A stretch of 37,483 nt of DNA from Marivivens sp. (GCA_023254495.1 JALRLK010000113.1:1-37483); one strand, 5' to 3'; shown: positions 8,892 through 20,152, numbered from the stretch's first letter. Made by a program: numbers and translations. The notes: generated by a model from the letters alone, not told the origin.

Positions 8892-11800
8892 ATGTCTGCC
8901 GCGCCGAGCTTTATCCATCTCAGGGTCCATACCGAATATTCGCTCCTCGAGGGGGCGATTCCGGTCAAGAAGCTGCCTGAGCTGGCGGCCAAGGCGGGGA
9001 TGCCGGCGGTTGCCGTGACCGACACCAACAATATGTTCTGCGCGCTCGAGTTTTCCGAGGGCGCGGTGAAGGTGGGGGTGCAGCCGATCGTCGGCTGTCA
9101 GGTCGATCTGCAATACCTCAAGACCGAGCCAGGCAAGCGGCCCGAAGAGCCGGCGGGCATCGTCCTCCTCGCGCAGAGCGAGGCGGGCTATATGAACCTG
9201 ATGAAGCTCAACTCGGCGCTTTATGTCGACAAGGGCGGGCAGCTGCCGCAGGTGACGCTCGAGGAGTTGCAGGCGCATCAGGAGGGGCTCATTTGCCTCA
9301 GCGGCGGGCCCGAGGGGCCTGTCGGGCGGCTTTTGGCGCAGGGGCAAAGGCCCAAGGCCGAGGCGCTGGTGCGCGATCTGGCGGCGATCTTCCCCGAGCG
9401 CCTTTATATCGAATTGCAGCGCCATCCCGTCGAGGGCGGCCTTCCGGCAGCGGAAAAGGCCAGCGAGCGCGGGCATATCGAGATCGCCTATGCGATGGGC
9501 CTGCCGATCGTCGCCACCAATGACGCCTATTTTCCCAAACCCGAGTTCTACGAGGCGCATGATGCGCTCATCTGTATCGCCGAGGGCGCCTATGTCGATC
9601 AGCAAGAGCCGCGCCGCCGCCTGACGCCGCAGCACTATTTCAAATCGCCCGAAGAAATGGCGACCCTCTTTGCCGACCTGCCGGAAGCCTTGGAAAATAC
9701 GGTGGAAATCGCCCGCCGCTGCGCCTTCAAGGCCTATAAGCGCAAGCCGATCCTGCCGCGTTTCGCCGATGACGAGGTGGCCGAACTGCGCCGTCAGGCC
9801 AAGGAGGGGCTGGCCGCGCGGCTTGCGGTGATCCCCCATGCGGTTTCGCTTGAGGACTATGAGGCGCGGCTCGAGTTCGAGCTTGGCATCATCGAGCAGA
9901 TGGGCTTCCCCGGCTATTTCCTGATCGTGGCCGACTTTATCAAATGGGCCAAGGATCACGATATTCCCGTGGGGCCGGGGCGCGGCTCGGGCGCGGGTTC
10001 GCTCGTCGCCTATGCGCTGACCATCACCGACCTTGATCCCCTGCGCTATTCGCTCCTCTTCGAGCGTTTCCTCAATCCCGAGCGTGTCTCGATGCCGGAC
10101 TTCGACATCGACTTCTGCATGGACCGCCGCGAAGAGGTCATCCGCTATGTGCAGGAACGCTATGGCCGCGAGAAGGTCGCGCAGATCATCACCTTCGGCG
10201 CGCTTCTGTCTAAGGCGGCGGTGCGCGATGTGGGGCGGGTTTTGCAGATGCCCTACGGGCAGGTGGATCGCCTCTCGAAGATGATCCCGGTCGAGGGCGT
10301 GAAGCCTGTCAGCATCGAGAAAGCCTTGGTCGACGAGCCGCGCCTTCGGGAAGAGGCCAAGAACGAGGAGGTTGTCGACCGCCTTCTGACCTATGCCCAG
10401 CAGGTCGAGGGGCTTCTGCGCAACGCCTCGACCCACGCGGCGGGCGTGGTGATCGGCGACCGGCCGCTCGATGAGCTGGTGCCGCTCTATCAGGATCCGC
10501 GCTCGGATATGCCGGCGACCCAGTTCAACATGAAATGGGTCGAGCAGGCGGGGCTTGTGAAGTTCGACTTCCTTGGGCTGAAGACCCTCACCGTGATCCA
10601 GAACGCGGTGGACCTTATCAAGAAGTCCGGCCGCCACCTGCATATCGCCGCCGATGGCACGCAGCTTTACGAGCCGGCTGAAGGGGCGGTTGACGAGATC
10701 AACGCCATTCCGCTGGACGACGAGAATAGTTACAAGCTTTATTCCCGCGCCCAGACGGTCGCGGTGTTTCAGGTGGAAAGCTCGGGCATGATGGAAGCGC
10801 TCAAACGCATGAAGCCCACCTGCATCGAGGATATCGTCGCGCTCGTGGCGCTTTACCGCCCCGGCCCGATGGAAAACATCCCGACCTATTGCGAGGTCAA
10901 AAACGGGCAGAAAGACCTCGAGTCGATCCACCCGACCATCGACCATATCCTTGCCGAGACGCAGGGCATCATCGTTTATCAGGCACCGGTGATGCAGATC
11001 GCGCAGGTCATGGCGGGCTATAGCCTTGGCGGTGCCGACCTTTTGCGCCGTGCCATGGGCAAGAAGATCGCCGAAGAGATGGCGAAGGAACGGCCCAAGT
11101 TCATCGAGGGCGCGAAGGCCACGCATAACGTGGACGTCAAGAAGGCGGGCGAGGTTTTCGACCTTCTCGAGAAATTCGCCAACTACGGCTTCAACAAATC
11201 CCACGCGGCCGCCTATGCGGTGGTGAGCTATCAGACGGCCTGGCTCAAGGCCAACCATCCGGTCGAGTTCATGGCCGGCGTGATGAACTGCGATATCCAC
11301 CTGACCGACAAGCTCGGCACCTATTTCCAGGAGGTGAAGAAGGGCCTCGGGATCGACTATGTGCCGCCCTGCGTCAACCGCTCGCAGGCGACCTTCGATG
11401 TGGCGGGCGGCAAGCTGGTCTATGCGCTGGGTGCGCTCAAGAACGTGGGCGTCGAGGCGATGAAGCTGATCGTCGAGGGGCGGGGCGCGAAACCCTTTGC
11501 GACCCTCTTCGATGTGGCGCGGCGGGTCGATCTGAAACGGGTTGGTAAGCGGCCCTTGGAAATGCTGGCGCGGGCCGGGGCCTTTGATGTGCTGGATCCC
11601 AACAGACGTCGGGTTATTGAAAGCCTTGACCCGCTGGTGAGCTATTCCGCCGCCATTCACGAGCAGAAATCTTCAAGTCAGGTCTCGCTTTTTGGCGAGG
11701 CGGGCGACGATCTGCCCGAGCCGCGCCTGCCCCGATGCGACGATTGGCTGCCCGCCGAGCGGCTGGCGGAAGAGTTCAAGGCGATCGGCTTCTATCTCTC

Positions 11801-12395
11801 GGGCCACCCGCTTGATGACTACCTTCCCGCGCTCAAGCGCAAGCAGGTTCTGACGCTCGACGAGGTTGCCGCCAAGGCCGAGCGCGGGCCGTTCATCGGC
11901 CGCATGGCGGGGGTGGTTGCGGGCCGGCAGGAGCGGAAATCGGCGCGGGGCAATCGCTTTGCCTTTGCCCAGTTGTCCGATCCCACGGGGCAATTCGAGG
12001 TGACGCTCTTCTCTGACACGCTCGAGGCCGCCCGCGAGCATCTGGAGACCGGATCGCGCATCATCGTCACGGTCGAGGCGACGATGGAGGCGGATCAACT
12101 CAAGCTCCTCGGCCGTTCTGTTGCGCCTGTGGATATTGCCATTGCCGACGCGGGGTCGAATGGCCTGCGGATCTTCCTTGGCGAGGCGGGGGCGGTGAGT
12201 GCGGTCCGCTCCGTCCTTGAGAATGCCCGCGAGCAGAAGATCAAAGGCGCGCGCGGGCCAGTGATCTTTACCATCCAGACCCAGACCGATCTGGGCGAGA
12301 TCGACGTCTCGCTCGACGAGGTCTATCCCGTGACGCCGCAGATCAAGGGTGCGCTGCGCTCGCTTCAGGGCGTGGTCGAGGTGGAAGAGGTTTAG
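8892..12395 (+). CDS. dnaE: DNA polymerase III subunit alpha
   Basis: 1167 aa; [32 protein letters not shown] (PHP domain), [57 protein letters not shown]. Confidence 0.98.
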   Translation: MSAAPSFIHLRVHTEYSLLEGAIPVKKLPELAAKAGMPAVAVTDTNNMFCALEFSEGAVKVGVQPIVGCQVDLQYLKTEPGKRPEEPAGIVLLAQSEAGYMNLMKLNSALYVDKGGQLPQVTLEELQAHQEGLICLSGGPEGPVGRLLAQGQRPKAEALVRDLAAIFPERLYIELQRHPVEGGLPAAEKASERGHIEIAYAMGLPIVATNDAYFPKPEFYEAHDALICIAEGAYVDQQEPRRRLTPQHYFKSPEEMATLFADLPEALENTVEIARRCAFKAYKRKPILPRFADDEVAELRRQAKEGLAARLAVIPHAVSLEDYEARLEFELGIIEQMGFPGYFLIVADFIKWAKDHDIPVGPGRGSGAGSLVAYALTITDLDPLRYSLLFERFLNPERVSMPDFDIDFCMDRREEVIRYVQERYGREKVAQIITFGALLSKAAVRDVGRVLQMPYGQVDRLSKMIPVEGVKPVSIEKALVDEPRLREEAKNEEVVDRLLTYAQQVEGLLRNASTHAAGVVIGDRPLDELVPLYQDPRSDMPATQFNMKWVEQAGLVKFDFLGLKTLTVIQNAVDLIKKSGRHLHIAADGTQLYEPAEGAVDEINAIPLDDENSYKLYSRAQTVAVFQVESSGMMEALKRMKPTCIEDIVALVALYRPGPMENIPTYCEVKNGQKDLESIHPTIDHILAETQGIIVYQAPVMQIAQVMAGYSLGGADLLRRAMGKKIAEEMAKERPKFIEGAKATHNVDVKKAGEVFDLLEKFANYGFNKSHAAAYAVVSYQTAWLKANHPVEFMAGVMNCDIHLTDKLGTYFQEVKKGLGIDYVPPCVNRSQATFDVAGGKLVYALGALKNVGVEAMKLIVEGRGAKPFATLFDVARRVDLKRVGKRPLEMLARAGAFDVLDPNRRRVIESLDPLVSYSAAIHEQKSSSQVSLFGEAGDDLPEPRLPRCDDWLPAERLAEEFKAIGFYLSGHPLDDYLPALKRKQVLTLDEVAAKAERGPFIGRMAGVVAGRQERKSARGNRFAFAQLSDPTGQFEVTLFSDTLEAAREHLETGSRIIVTVEATMEADQLKLLGRSVAPVDIAIADAGSNGLRIFLGEAGAVSAVRSVLENAREQKIKGARGPVIFTIQTQTDLGEIDVSLDEVYPVTPQIKGALRSLQGVVEVEEV

Positions 12396-12405
12396 CCCGG
12401 AACAA

Positions 12406-12418
12406 GGCGCGCAGCGCC
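12406..12418. terminator. Weak possible terminator hairpin between convergent dnaE and slyX
   Basis: GGCGC-GCA-GCGCC stem followed by GCCCTTT; short stem and poor U-tract. Confidence 0.25.
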
Positions 12419-12428
12419 GCCCTTTGGC

Positions 12429-12638
12429 CTACCAGTGTGGCGGCCTCTGGTCGGCGAGCGGGATCGTGCCGCCGGCATCGGCCTCGCGGCTGGCCTCGCG
12501 CTCCAGAAGAAGGCCTACCCGCCGTTTCAACAGATCAATCTCGCGCTCTTGGCGGGCGACTATCTCGGACAAGTCCTCGACGATGCGCGACAGATGCGCG
12601 ACGGTTTCTTCCAGCTTGTCGGTGCGGGTATCACTCAT
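12429..12638 (-). CDS. slyX: SlyX family protein
   Basis: 69 aa [49 protein letters not shown]...[10 protein letters not shown]; coiled-coil with the SlyX C-terminal D(Q)xPPHY/W motif. Confidence 0.85.
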   Translation of the reverse strand: MSDTRTDKLEETVAHLSRIVEDLSEIVARQEREIDLLKRRVGLLLEREASREADAGGTIPLADQRPPHW

Positions 12639-12751
12639 GCGCCTCGCCTAACACGATTCCCCGCGCCCGCAAAAGCCTGTGCGCACAAGCGCATTGCCCC
12701 CCACCCGCCGCCGCGTTAAACGCGGGACCAACGACCCGACCCGAGAGAGCC

Positions 12752-14239
12752 ATGGCCAAAGACAAGAAACAGCCCCGCCCCAAGGCAGAGACGCCCAAGG
12801 GCTTTTGCGATTATTTCGGCGCGGAAGTGACCGAGCGCAGCGAAATGCTGCGCCAGATCGCCGGGGTTTATCATCGCTATGGCTTCGAGGCGCTGGAATC
12901 GTCCGCCGTGGAAACGGTCGAGGCGCTGGGCAAGTTCCTGCCCGATGTGGATCGTCCGAACGAAGGTGTTTTCGCCTGGCAAGAGGCGGATGAAGAGGGC
13001 AAGGGCGACTGGATGGCGCTGCGCTATGACCTGACCGCGCCTTTGGCCCGCGTCTATGCCCAGCACCGCAACGACCTTCCGACCCCCTATCGCCGCTATG
13101 CGATGGGCCCCGTCTGGCGCAACGAAAAGCCGGGGCCGGGGCGGTTCCGGCAGTTTTATCAATGTGATGCCGATACCGTGGGCGCGGCGACCGTGGCGGC
13201 GGATGCCGAGATTTGCGCGATGCTTTCGGATACGCTCGAGGTCGTCGGCATCCCGCGCGGCGATTATGTGGTGCGGGTGAATAACCGCAAGGTTCTGAAC
13301 GGCGTTCTCGAGGTCATGGGCCTCACCGGCGAGGATCAGCGGGCGGCGGTGCTGCGGACCATCGACAAGTTCGACAAGGTCGGCGAAGCGGGCGTGCGCG
13401 AGCTTCTCGGCAAGGGTCGCCTCGATGCGTCTGGGGCCTATATTGATGGCGTGGGGCTTGCGCCAGAACAGGCCGAGCCGGTCTTGGCGTTCCTCACCTC
13501 CAAGGGCGGCGATAACGCCGCGACGCTGGCCAATCTGCGTGTCGCGATCGGCACCTCCGAGATCGGCGCCAAGGGCGTGGACGAGTTGGCCGACATTGCC
13601 GACCTCCTCGCCGCTCAAGGTTATGGCCCCGACCGAATCGTGATCGACCCCTCGGTGGTGCGCGGCCTCGGCTACTATACCGGCCCCGTGTTCGAGGCCG
13701 AGTTGACCTTTGAAATCCTCGACGAAAAGGGCCGCCCGCGTCAGTTCGGCTCGGTCGCCGGTGGCGGGCGCTATGACGATCTGGTCAAGCGGTTCACGGG
13801 GCAGGAGGTTCCGGCGACCGGCGTTTCCATCGGTGTTGACCGCCTTCTCGCCGCGCTCCGCGCCAAGGGCCGGATCGGGCAAGACGCCGCCGCTGGCCCC
13901 GTGGTCGTCACCGTGATGGACCGTGACAGGATGGCCGATTATCAGGCGATGGTGGCCGAGCTTCGGGCGGCGGGCATCCGCGCCGAGGTCTATCTCGGCA
14001 ACCCCAAGAACTTCGGCAATCAGCTCAAATACGCCGACAAGCGCAATTCCCCGGTCGCGGTGATCGAGGGCGGGGCCGAGAAAGAGGCGGGCGTTGTCCA
14101 GATCAAAGACCTGATCCTCGGGGCCGAGATCGCCAAGAACGCGACGCTTGAGGAATGGAAGGATCGCCCCTCGCAATACGAGGTGCCGCGCGGCCAACTG
14201 GTCGCCAAGGTGCGCGAGCTACTGGAGGGGCAGGGCTGA
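12752..14239 (+). CDS. hisS: Histidine--tRNA ligase
   Basis: [33 protein letters not shown]...[31 protein letters not shown]...[12 protein letters not shown]; class II aaRS motifs. Confidence 0.96.
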   Translation: MAKDKKQPRPKAETPKGFCDYFGAEVTERSEMLRQIAGVYHRYGFEALESSAVETVEALGKFLPDVDRPNEGVFAWQEADEEGKGDWMALRYDLTAPLARVYAQHRNDLPTPYRRYAMGPVWRNEKPGPGRFRQFYQCDADTVGAATVAADAEICAMLSDTLEVVGIPRGDYVVRVNNRKVLNGVLEVMGLTGEDQRAAVLRTIDKFDKVGEAGVRELLGKGRLDASGAYIDGVGLAPEQAEPVLAFLTSKGGDNAATLANLRVAIGTSEIGAKGVDELADIADLLAAQGYGPDRIVIDPSVVRGLGYYTGPVFEAELTFEILDEKGRPRQFGSVAGGGRYDDLVKRFTGQEVPATGVSIGVDRLLAALRAKGRIGQDAAAGPVVVTVMDRDRMADYQAMVAELRAAGIRAEVYLGNPKNFGNQLKYADKRNSPVAVIEGGAEKEAGVVQIKDLILGAEIAKNATLEEWKDRPSQYEVPRGQLVAKVRELLEGQG

Positions 14240-15324
14240 TGCCCCTTGCTGCGCCGATAATTGAGGAAGCGCGCCGGATCCGCGCGCTATTCGACGCGAC
14301 CGGCGCGGTCGGTGTCAGCGCCGATGTGCTCCAGCCTGCCGAGACTTTGCTCGACCTATACGGCGAGGATATCCGCGCGCGGGCCTATGTGACGCATGAT
14401 CCCCTGAAGGGCGAGATGATGCTCAGGCCTGACTTCACGGTGCCCGTGGTGCAGATGCACATGGAAAGCCGCGCCGAGCCTGCGCGCTATACCTATTCCG
14501 GCAAGGTCTTCCGCAAGCAGGAAGAAGATCCGAGCCGCCCCAACGAATATATTCAGGTGGGCTATGAGGTTTTCGACGGCCAAGCGCCGGTCGTGGCCGA
14601 TGCCGAGGTTTTCGCCAAGGTGAGCGAGGCCTTGGACGGCCTGCACCTGCGGGCGGCGACCGGCGATATCGGCTTGCTGCTGGCCGCTGTGAAGGGCCTC
14701 AACACCATCGAAAGCCGCAAGGCCGCGCTTCTGCGCCATGTCTGGCGGCCGCGGCGGTTCCGGTCGCTCTTAGAGCGGTTTGGTGGCCGCTCGCCCGTTC
14801 CGCCGACCCGTAAGGCGCTTTTGGCGGCCTCTGATCCGATGGCTGCGGCTGGTGCCGAGATCGGACTGCGCAGCATGGCAGATGTGGCCACCCGCATTGC
14901 CGCGCTGAAGGAGGACGCCGCCGCGCCCGCCATTTCCGGTGAAGAGATTGCGCTCATCGACGCGATCCTCAGCTTACGCAACACCGCGCCGAATGCGCTG
15001 GGCATCCTGCGCGATATCGCGGTCGATCTGCCCGCGATCTCAGACGCGGTGGCGCGAATGGAACAGCGGCTTGAGGCGATGGCGCAGCTGGGGGTTGCGG
15101 TCGAGACGCTCGAGTTCGAGGGCAACTATGGCCGCACCTCGATGGAATATTACGATGGCTTCGTCTTCGGGTTCTATGCCGCCGCACGACCCGATCTTCC
15201 GGCGGTGGCCACGGGTGGCCGCTATGACGCCCTGACCCGCGTTCTGGGGCAGGGGCGGGCGGTGCCGGCCGTGGGTGCTGTGATCCGGCCCGACCTTGTG
15301 GTTCAGCTCAGGGGGCAGGCATGA
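14239..15324 (+). CDS. hisZ: ATP phosphoribosyltransferase regulatory subunit
   Basis: [44 protein letters not shown]..., HisS-like without synthetase completeness; ATGA overlap with hisS and hisG. Confidence 0.92.
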   Translation: MPLAAPIIEEARRIRALFDATGAVGVSADVLQPAETLLDLYGEDIRARAYVTHDPLKGEMMLRPDFTVPVVQMHMESRAEPARYTYSGKVFRKQEEDPSRPNEYIQVGYEVFDGQAPVVADAEVFAKVSEALDGLHLRAATGDIGLLLAAVKGLNTIESRKAALLRHVWRPRRFRSLLERFGGRSPVPPTRKALLAASDPMAAAGAEIGLRSMADVATRIAALKEDAAAPAISGEEIALIDAILSLRNTAPNALGILRDIAVDLPAISDAVARMEQRLEAMAQLGVAVETLEFEGNYGRTSMEYYDGFVFGFYAAARPDLPAVATGGRYDALTRVLGQGRAVPAVGAVIRPDLVVQLRGQA

Positions 15325-16013
15325 CGATCAAGCTCGGCGTGCCGTCCAAGGGGCGGCTCATGGAAAAAACCTTCGAGTGGTTCAGCGCCCGTGGCCTTGG
15401 CCTTGCCAAGGACGGGGCCGAGCGCGAATACGCGGGCCGCGTCGACGGGATCGAGGGGTTGGAGCTGGTGCTTCTGAGCGCCGGTGAGATCCCGCGCGAA
15501 TTGGCGGCGGGGCGGATCCATCTGGGCGTCACCGGATCGGACCTTGTGAACGAGAAACTCTCCAACATCGACGCCACGGTTGAGGAGCTTGCGCCGATGG
15601 GGTTCGGCGGGGCCGACCTCATCATCGCGGTGCCGCAGTTTTGGGTCGACGTCGACACGCTCGACGACCTCGACGCCGCCGCCGCCGCCTTCCGCAAGGC
15701 GCATGGCTTCCGCCTGCGGATCGCCACGAAATATCACCGGCTGTTGCGCGATTTCCTCAAAGCGAACGGCGTGGCCGACTATCAGCTGATTGACAGCCAA
15801 GGCGCGACCGAAGGCACCGTGAAGAACGAGACCGCCGAGGCGATTGCCGATATTACCTCGACCGGCGAGACCCTGCGCGCCAACGGCCTCAAGATCCTTG
15901 CCGACGGCCTCGTGCACGCGAGCCAAGCCACGCTCTACAAGAGCCGGGTCGCCGACTGGTCAGACACGGATCGGGCAACGATGTCCGAGATCGAGGGGCG
16001 GCTGAAGGTCTGA
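15321..16013 (+). CDS. hisG: ATP phosphoribosyltransferase, short form
   Basis: 230 aa; MTIKLGVPSKGRLMEKTFEWFSARGL...GVTGSDLVNE...LRIATKYHRLLRDFL; HisG short form next to hisZ. Confidence 0.95.
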   Translation: MTIKLGVPSKGRLMEKTFEWFSARGLGLAKDGAEREYAGRVDGIEGLELVLLSAGEIPRELAAGRIHLGVTGSDLVNEKLSNIDATVEELAPMGFGGADLIIAVPQFWVDVDTLDDLDAAAAAFRKAHGFRLRIATKYHRLLRDFLKANGVADYQLIDSQGATEGTVKNETAEAIADITSTGETLRANGLKILADGLVHASQATLYKSRVADWSDTDRATMSEIEGRLKV

Positions 16014-16019
16014 AGCATG

Positions 16020-16451
16020 TCAGATCAGCCCCATTTCCGAAAGCGCAGCGGAAAGCTCGGCTGGCAGTTCTTCCTCGCCAGCCCGCGCCGGTTTGAGATC
16101 GGGCGGCGCGTTTTGCGGATCGAGATAGCGCCAGCCCTGAAAGGCCCGTTTGGGTGTAGGTGCGACGCGGACAATCTCGGGATCCAGCACGATGGCGCAG
16201 CGGCGGATGCCGTCGCTGCCCAAAACCTCGTCGAGCCGGACAATCCGTTGGCGGCCCTGTATCTCGCCCTTGATCACCCAATAGATCGAGCCGCCGTTCA
16301 AGACATCGGCCTCGCGCTTGGGCCACATTCGGGTGATGTGCCACGGCAGCCCATCGGGCGATTGTGCCTGCGGCAGCCGATGCCAGGCCTCGAGATCGGG
16401 GATATCCTCGGTGCCGACAGACAATTTCACAAGATGGACGGTTTTGGTCAC
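16020..16451 (-). CDS. DUF1489 family protein (unknown function)
   Basis: 143 aa MTKTVHLVKLSVGTEDIPDLEAWHRLPQAQSPDGLPWHITRMWPKREADVLNGGSIYWVIKGEIQGRQRIVRLDEV; recognised as the alphaproteobacterial DUF1489 pattern. Confidence 0.85.
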   Translation of the reverse strand: MTKTVHLVKLSVGTEDIPDLEAWHRLPQAQSPDGLPWHITRMWPKREADVLNGGSIYWVIKGEIQGRQRIVRLDEVLGSDGIRRCAIVLDPEIVRVAPTPKRAFQGWRYLDPQNAPPDLKPARAGEEELPAELSAALSEMGLI

Positions 16452-16585
16452 GGTTGCCTCCCAGATGTGGTAGGGTAGGCCTTCAATGACGATTCTGCCA
16501 GAGCGCCTTCTGCGATTGCAACCGGGCCGTGATGGCCTATAGTCGTTGTCCCACCACCACCCAAGATTTCCACCGGAGCCACCCT

Positions 16586-18865
16586 ATGACCCGTTTCGCC
16601 GCGCCCATCGCTGAACAAATCTGGGACATGAAGTATCGGTTCAAAAAGGCCGATGGCAAGCCGGTGGATGGCACGGTGGAAGACAGCTGGCGCCGCATCG
16701 CCCGTGCGCTTGCGGTCGTCGAGAAAGATCCCGCGCTTTGGGAGGATCGGTTCTATGCTGCTCTTGAGGATTTCAAATACCTCCCCGCAGGCCGGATCAC
16801 CGCGGGCGCTGGCACGGCGCGGGCGGTGACCCTCTTCAACTGTTTCGTCATGGGCACGATCCCCGACGATATGGGCGGCATTTTCGACGGGCTGAAAGAG
16901 GCCGCGCTGACCATGCAGCAGGGCGGCGGGATCGGCTATGATTTCTCGACCATCCGCCCGCGTGGCGCTGCCGTTCACGGCGTGGGCGCCGATGCCTCGG
17001 GGCCCTTGTCCTTCATGGACGTCTGGGACGCCATGTGCCGCACCATCATGTCGGCCGGCTCGCGCCGCGGCGCGATGATGGCGACGATGCGTTGCGATCA
17101 TCCCGATATCGAGGCGTTCATCACCGCCAAATCCGATCCGGCGCGGCTTCGGATGTTCAATATGTCGGTGCTCGTGACCGACCCCTTCATGGAAGCGGTG
17201 AAGGGCGACAAGAGCTGGGATCTGGTTTTCGGCGACAAGGTCTATCGCACGGTTCAGGCCCGCGACCTTTGGGACAAGATCATGCAGTCGACCTATGACT
17301 ACGCCGAGCCGGGCGTGATCTTCATCGACCGCATCAACCAGATGAACAACCTCGCCTATTGCGAATCCATCTCGGCCACCAACCCCTGCGGAGAGCAACC
17401 CTTGCCGCCCTATGGCGCCTGCCTGCTCGGCTCGATCAACCTCGCGCGGCTCGTGGCCAATCCCTTCGAGGCGGGCGCCGACCTCGATGCCGATGCGCTC
17501 GACGAGCTTGTGGCGACTGCCGTTCGCATGATGGACAATGTGGTGGATGCCTCGCGCTTCCCACTGCCCGAACAGGCCGCCGAGGCCCGTGCCAAGCGCC
17601 GCATTGGCCTTGGGGTGACGGGGCTGGCCGATGCCCTTCTGATGGTCGGCCTGCGCTATGGCTCGGAAGAGGCCGCCGTCCAGACCGAGGCTTGGATGAA
17701 GCGGATCGCCCGTGCGGCCTATCTTGCGAGCGCGGCGCTCGCCAAGGAAAAGGGCGCTTTCCCGCTTTTCGATGCCGAGAAATACCTCGCATCGGGATCG
17801 CTCGCCCATATGGACAAGGACGTGCGCGAGGCGATTGCCAAGCATGGCATCCGCAACGCCCTTTTGACCTCGATCGCGCCCACCGGCACGATCAGCCTCT
17901 ATGCAGGCAATGTCTCATCAGGGATCGAGCCGGTTTTTGCCTATAGTTACAAGCGCAAGGTCTTGCAAAAGGACGGCAGCCGCACCGAGGAAGAGGTGAT
18001 CGACTACGCCGTGCAGATGTGGCGTGACAAGCATGGCGACAAGCCGCTGCCCGACTATTTTGTGAATGCCCAGACGCTCGCGCCCCTCGATCATGTGCGG
18101 ATGCAGGCCGCGGCGCAGAAGTGGATCGACTCGTCGATCTCCAAGACGATCAACTGCCCCGAAGACATCAGCTTTGACAGCTTCAAAGAGGTCTATATGG
18201 CCGCTTGGGATCAGGGCTGTAAGGGCTGCACCACCTACCGGCCCAATGACGTGACGGGCTCTGTCTTGTCGGTCAGCGAAACCACGGAGAAATCTCCCGC
18301 CGAGACCCACGCCAAGCCGGGCGAGGGGGCCGAGGTCGTCTATATGTCCGAGCCGCTGGATCGGCCAGCCGAGCTGGAAGGGGCGACCTACAAGCTCAAA
18401 TGGCCTGACAGCGAGCACGCGATCTATATCACCATCAATGATCTGGTGATTGCCGGCCATAGGCGGCCTTTCGAGGTCTTTATCAACTCCAAGAACATGG
18501 AGCATTTCGCCTGGACCGTGGCGCTGACGCGGATGATCTCGGCGGTGTTCCGGCGCGGCGGCGATGTGTCTTTCGTCGTGGAAGAACTCAAGGCTGTGTT
18601 CGATCCGCGCGGCGGGGCATGGATGCAGGGCAAATACATCCCCTCGATCCTTGCGGCCATTGGTGGCGTGATCGAGCGGCACATGATCTCGATCGGCTTT
18701 CTCAAGGGCGAGGGCATGGCGCTCAAGACCGATCCCAAGGCCGAGGTCATGGCCGTGAACAGCGCCCCTCGCGGCAAGGCCTGCCCGAGCTGCGGCAGCT
18801 ATGATCTGCGGATGGTCGAGGGCTGCATGACCTGCGGCTCCTGCGGTCATTCCAAATGCGGATAG
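16586..18865 (+). CDS. nrdJ: Adenosylcobalamin-dependent (class II) ribonucleoside-diphosphate reductase
   Basis: MTRFAAPIAEQIWDMKYRFKKADGKPVDGTVEDSWRRIARALA...LFNCFVMGTIPDDMGGIFDGLKEAALTMQQGGGIGYDFSTIRPRGA...NPCGEQPLPPYGACLLGSINL...C-terminal CPSCGSYDLRMVEGCMTCGSCGHSKC. Confidence 0.95.
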   Translation: MTRFAAPIAEQIWDMKYRFKKADGKPVDGTVEDSWRRIARALAVVEKDPALWEDRFYAALEDFKYLPAGRITAGAGTARAVTLFNCFVMGTIPDDMGGIFDGLKEAALTMQQGGGIGYDFSTIRPRGAAVHGVGADASGPLSFMDVWDAMCRTIMSAGSRRGAMMATMRCDHPDIEAFITAKSDPARLRMFNMSVLVTDPFMEAVKGDKSWDLVFGDKVYRTVQARDLWDKIMQSTYDYAEPGVIFIDRINQMNNLAYCESISATNPCGEQPLPPYGACLLGSINLARLVANPFEAGADLDADALDELVATAVRMMDNVVDASRFPLPEQAAEARAKRRIGLGVTGLADALLMVGLRYGSEEAAVQTEAWMKRIARAAYLASAALAKEKGAFPLFDAEKYLASGSLAHMDKDVREAIAKHGIRNALLTSIAPTGTISLYAGNVSSGIEPVFAYSYKRKVLQKDGSRTEEEVIDYAVQMWRDKHGDKPLPDYFVNAQTLAPLDHVRMQAAAQKWIDSSISKTINCPEDISFDSFKEVYMAAWDQGCKGCTTYRPNDVTGSVLSVSETTEKSPAETHAKPGEGAEVVYMSEPLDRPAELEGATYKLKWPDSEHAIYITINDLVIAGHRRPFEVFINSKNMEHFAWTVALTRMISAVFRRGGDVSFVVEELKAVFDPRGGAWMQGKYIPSILAAIGGVIERHMISIGFLKGEGMALKTDPKAEVMAVNSAPRGKACPSCGSYDLRMVEGCMTCGSCGHSKCG

Positions 18866-19026
18866 GGGTATCGGCTCTAAGTTGCATTGCGAATCGATAA
18901 AAACGCTTTGGCGTGTAATGTAATTTTTTTGATAACAGCCTTGCCTCATCGGGCGGCCACCTGCTGGATTCTCCGCAATGATAAAGCCCGCACACAAGAT
19001 GTGGGCAGTTGAGGCAGAGATTTGGC

Positions 19027-20106
19027 ATGAAGACGGGCTTCCAAGGCACGTTTGTCATATCATAGTCGCAGACCGAGCTGGATGGGCGCTGGGCCGCTCC
19101 AAGCCAGGCTTTGCGCGTGGGCTCTGTCTGGGTCTGGACTGGCGAGGCCGTGCGTGTCGACGGGCCAGCCGGAGTACTGCCGCTTGGGGCATCTGAAGGC
19201 CATGCCGATCTCCATGCCCGCGCTGCCCTGAGTGTTCGTCGCCTCCTGCGGATGGTCGATGCCGAGGCGGGACGGAAAGACAGCGCTGCCGACAGCGATC
19301 CCCTCTTCGACAAATCCTTCCGCGTGACCGAGGGCCGGGCGACATGGACCATCACCGTTATCGAGACAGGCATCGGACGGCATCCTCTCTTGAAGTTTGT
19401 GGGAGAGATCCCGCCGCGCCATCAGGATCTCTGGGTTGTCTCTCATGATCTGGCCGAAGACGCCTCACAGCGTACGCCGGATGTTTCTGGCGCGGTTCTC
19501 TGTTTCACCCCCGGCACCTCCATCCTCACAATCGAGGGTGCCAAGCCTGTCGAGGCGCTGAGGGAAGGCGATCTTCTTCAGACCAAGGACAATGGGTGCA
19601 AGGAAATCCTCTGGATGGGCGGCCGTCGGGTTTCCGGCGCGCGCCTCATGGTCAGCCCGCACCTGGCCCCTGTGCGCCTGCGGGCTGGGGCGCTTGACGA
19701 AGGGGTGCCGGACACGGTCCTATTGGTGTCGCCCGATCACCGGATGATGGTGCGCGGGGCCAAGGCGCGTGCCTTGTTCAACACCGACGAGGTTCTGGTT
19801 TCGGCTCGCGACCTCATCAACGACCGCAGCATCATTGTGGATCTTGCCGTCCGCGTAGTAACCTATATCCACCTCATGCTGCCCAGCCACGAGATCGTCT
19901 TTGCAAATTCTGTCGAAACCGAAAGTTTCCATCCGGCCACGGCGGCTCTTGATACGCTTGGGGACGAAGCGCTCGGTCGTATGTATAGCCGGATGCCCGA
20001 ACTGAAGGACAACGTCCGCTCTTTCGGCGACTATGTGCGCCGGGTTCTGTCGCCGTCCGAGGCGGCGATCCTGCGGCATGACGGCCGCGGCAGCTTTGGG
20101 ATGTAA
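19027..20106 (+). pseudogene. Hint-domain protein with an in-frame TAG at codon 13 (either an interrupted gene or a gene re-started at TTG 19111)
   Basis: ATG 19027 reads MKTGFQGTFVIS-TAG-SQTELDGRWAAPSQALRVGSVWVWTGEAVRVDG... and continues in the same frame into a 331-aa ORF with the Hint motif CFTPGTSILTIEGAKPVEALREGDLL and SPDHRMMV. Confidence 0.7.
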
Positions 20107-20124
20107 TTCCCGCGTCTTCCCCTG

Positions 20125-20152
20125 TTGACTCGCCCGCAAACCCCTCTATAAG
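20125..20152 (+). promoter_or_regulatory. Sigma70-type promoter for rpsD
   Basis: TTGACT (20125-20130), 16-nt spacer, TATAAG (20147-20152), about 100 nt upstream of rpsD. Confidence 0.6.

Noticed and set aside
8816-8980. 54-aa ORF (MNEDRRPASAQFAPSS...) overlapping the start of dnaE out of frame
   Set aside because: No clear ribosome-binding site, biased composition, and overlap with the conserved dnaE N-terminus; not enough to call.
8814-11660. 948-aa minus-strand ORF opposite dnaE
   Set aside because: Composition (His/Arg/Leu/Asp/Gly rich, no domain) is typical of a shadow ORF created by GC-rich third positions of a highly expressed gene on the other strand; dnaE is unambiguous.
12716-14197. 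493-aa minus-strand ORF opposite hisS
   Set aside because: Shadow ORF with no recognisable domain.
14239-15324. hisZ as a decayed duplicate of hisS
   Set aside because: HisZ is a known functional regulatory paralog of HisRS required with short-form HisG, and the gene is intact and overlaps hisG.
16452-16585. Cobalamin riboswitch or NrdR box upstream of nrdJ
   Set aside because: Intergenic space is only about 130 nt and I could not recognise a B12-box or an NrdR-box pair.
16448-17845. 465-aa minus-strand ORF opposite nrdJ
   Set aside because: Shadow ORF; nrdJ is continuous on the plus strand.
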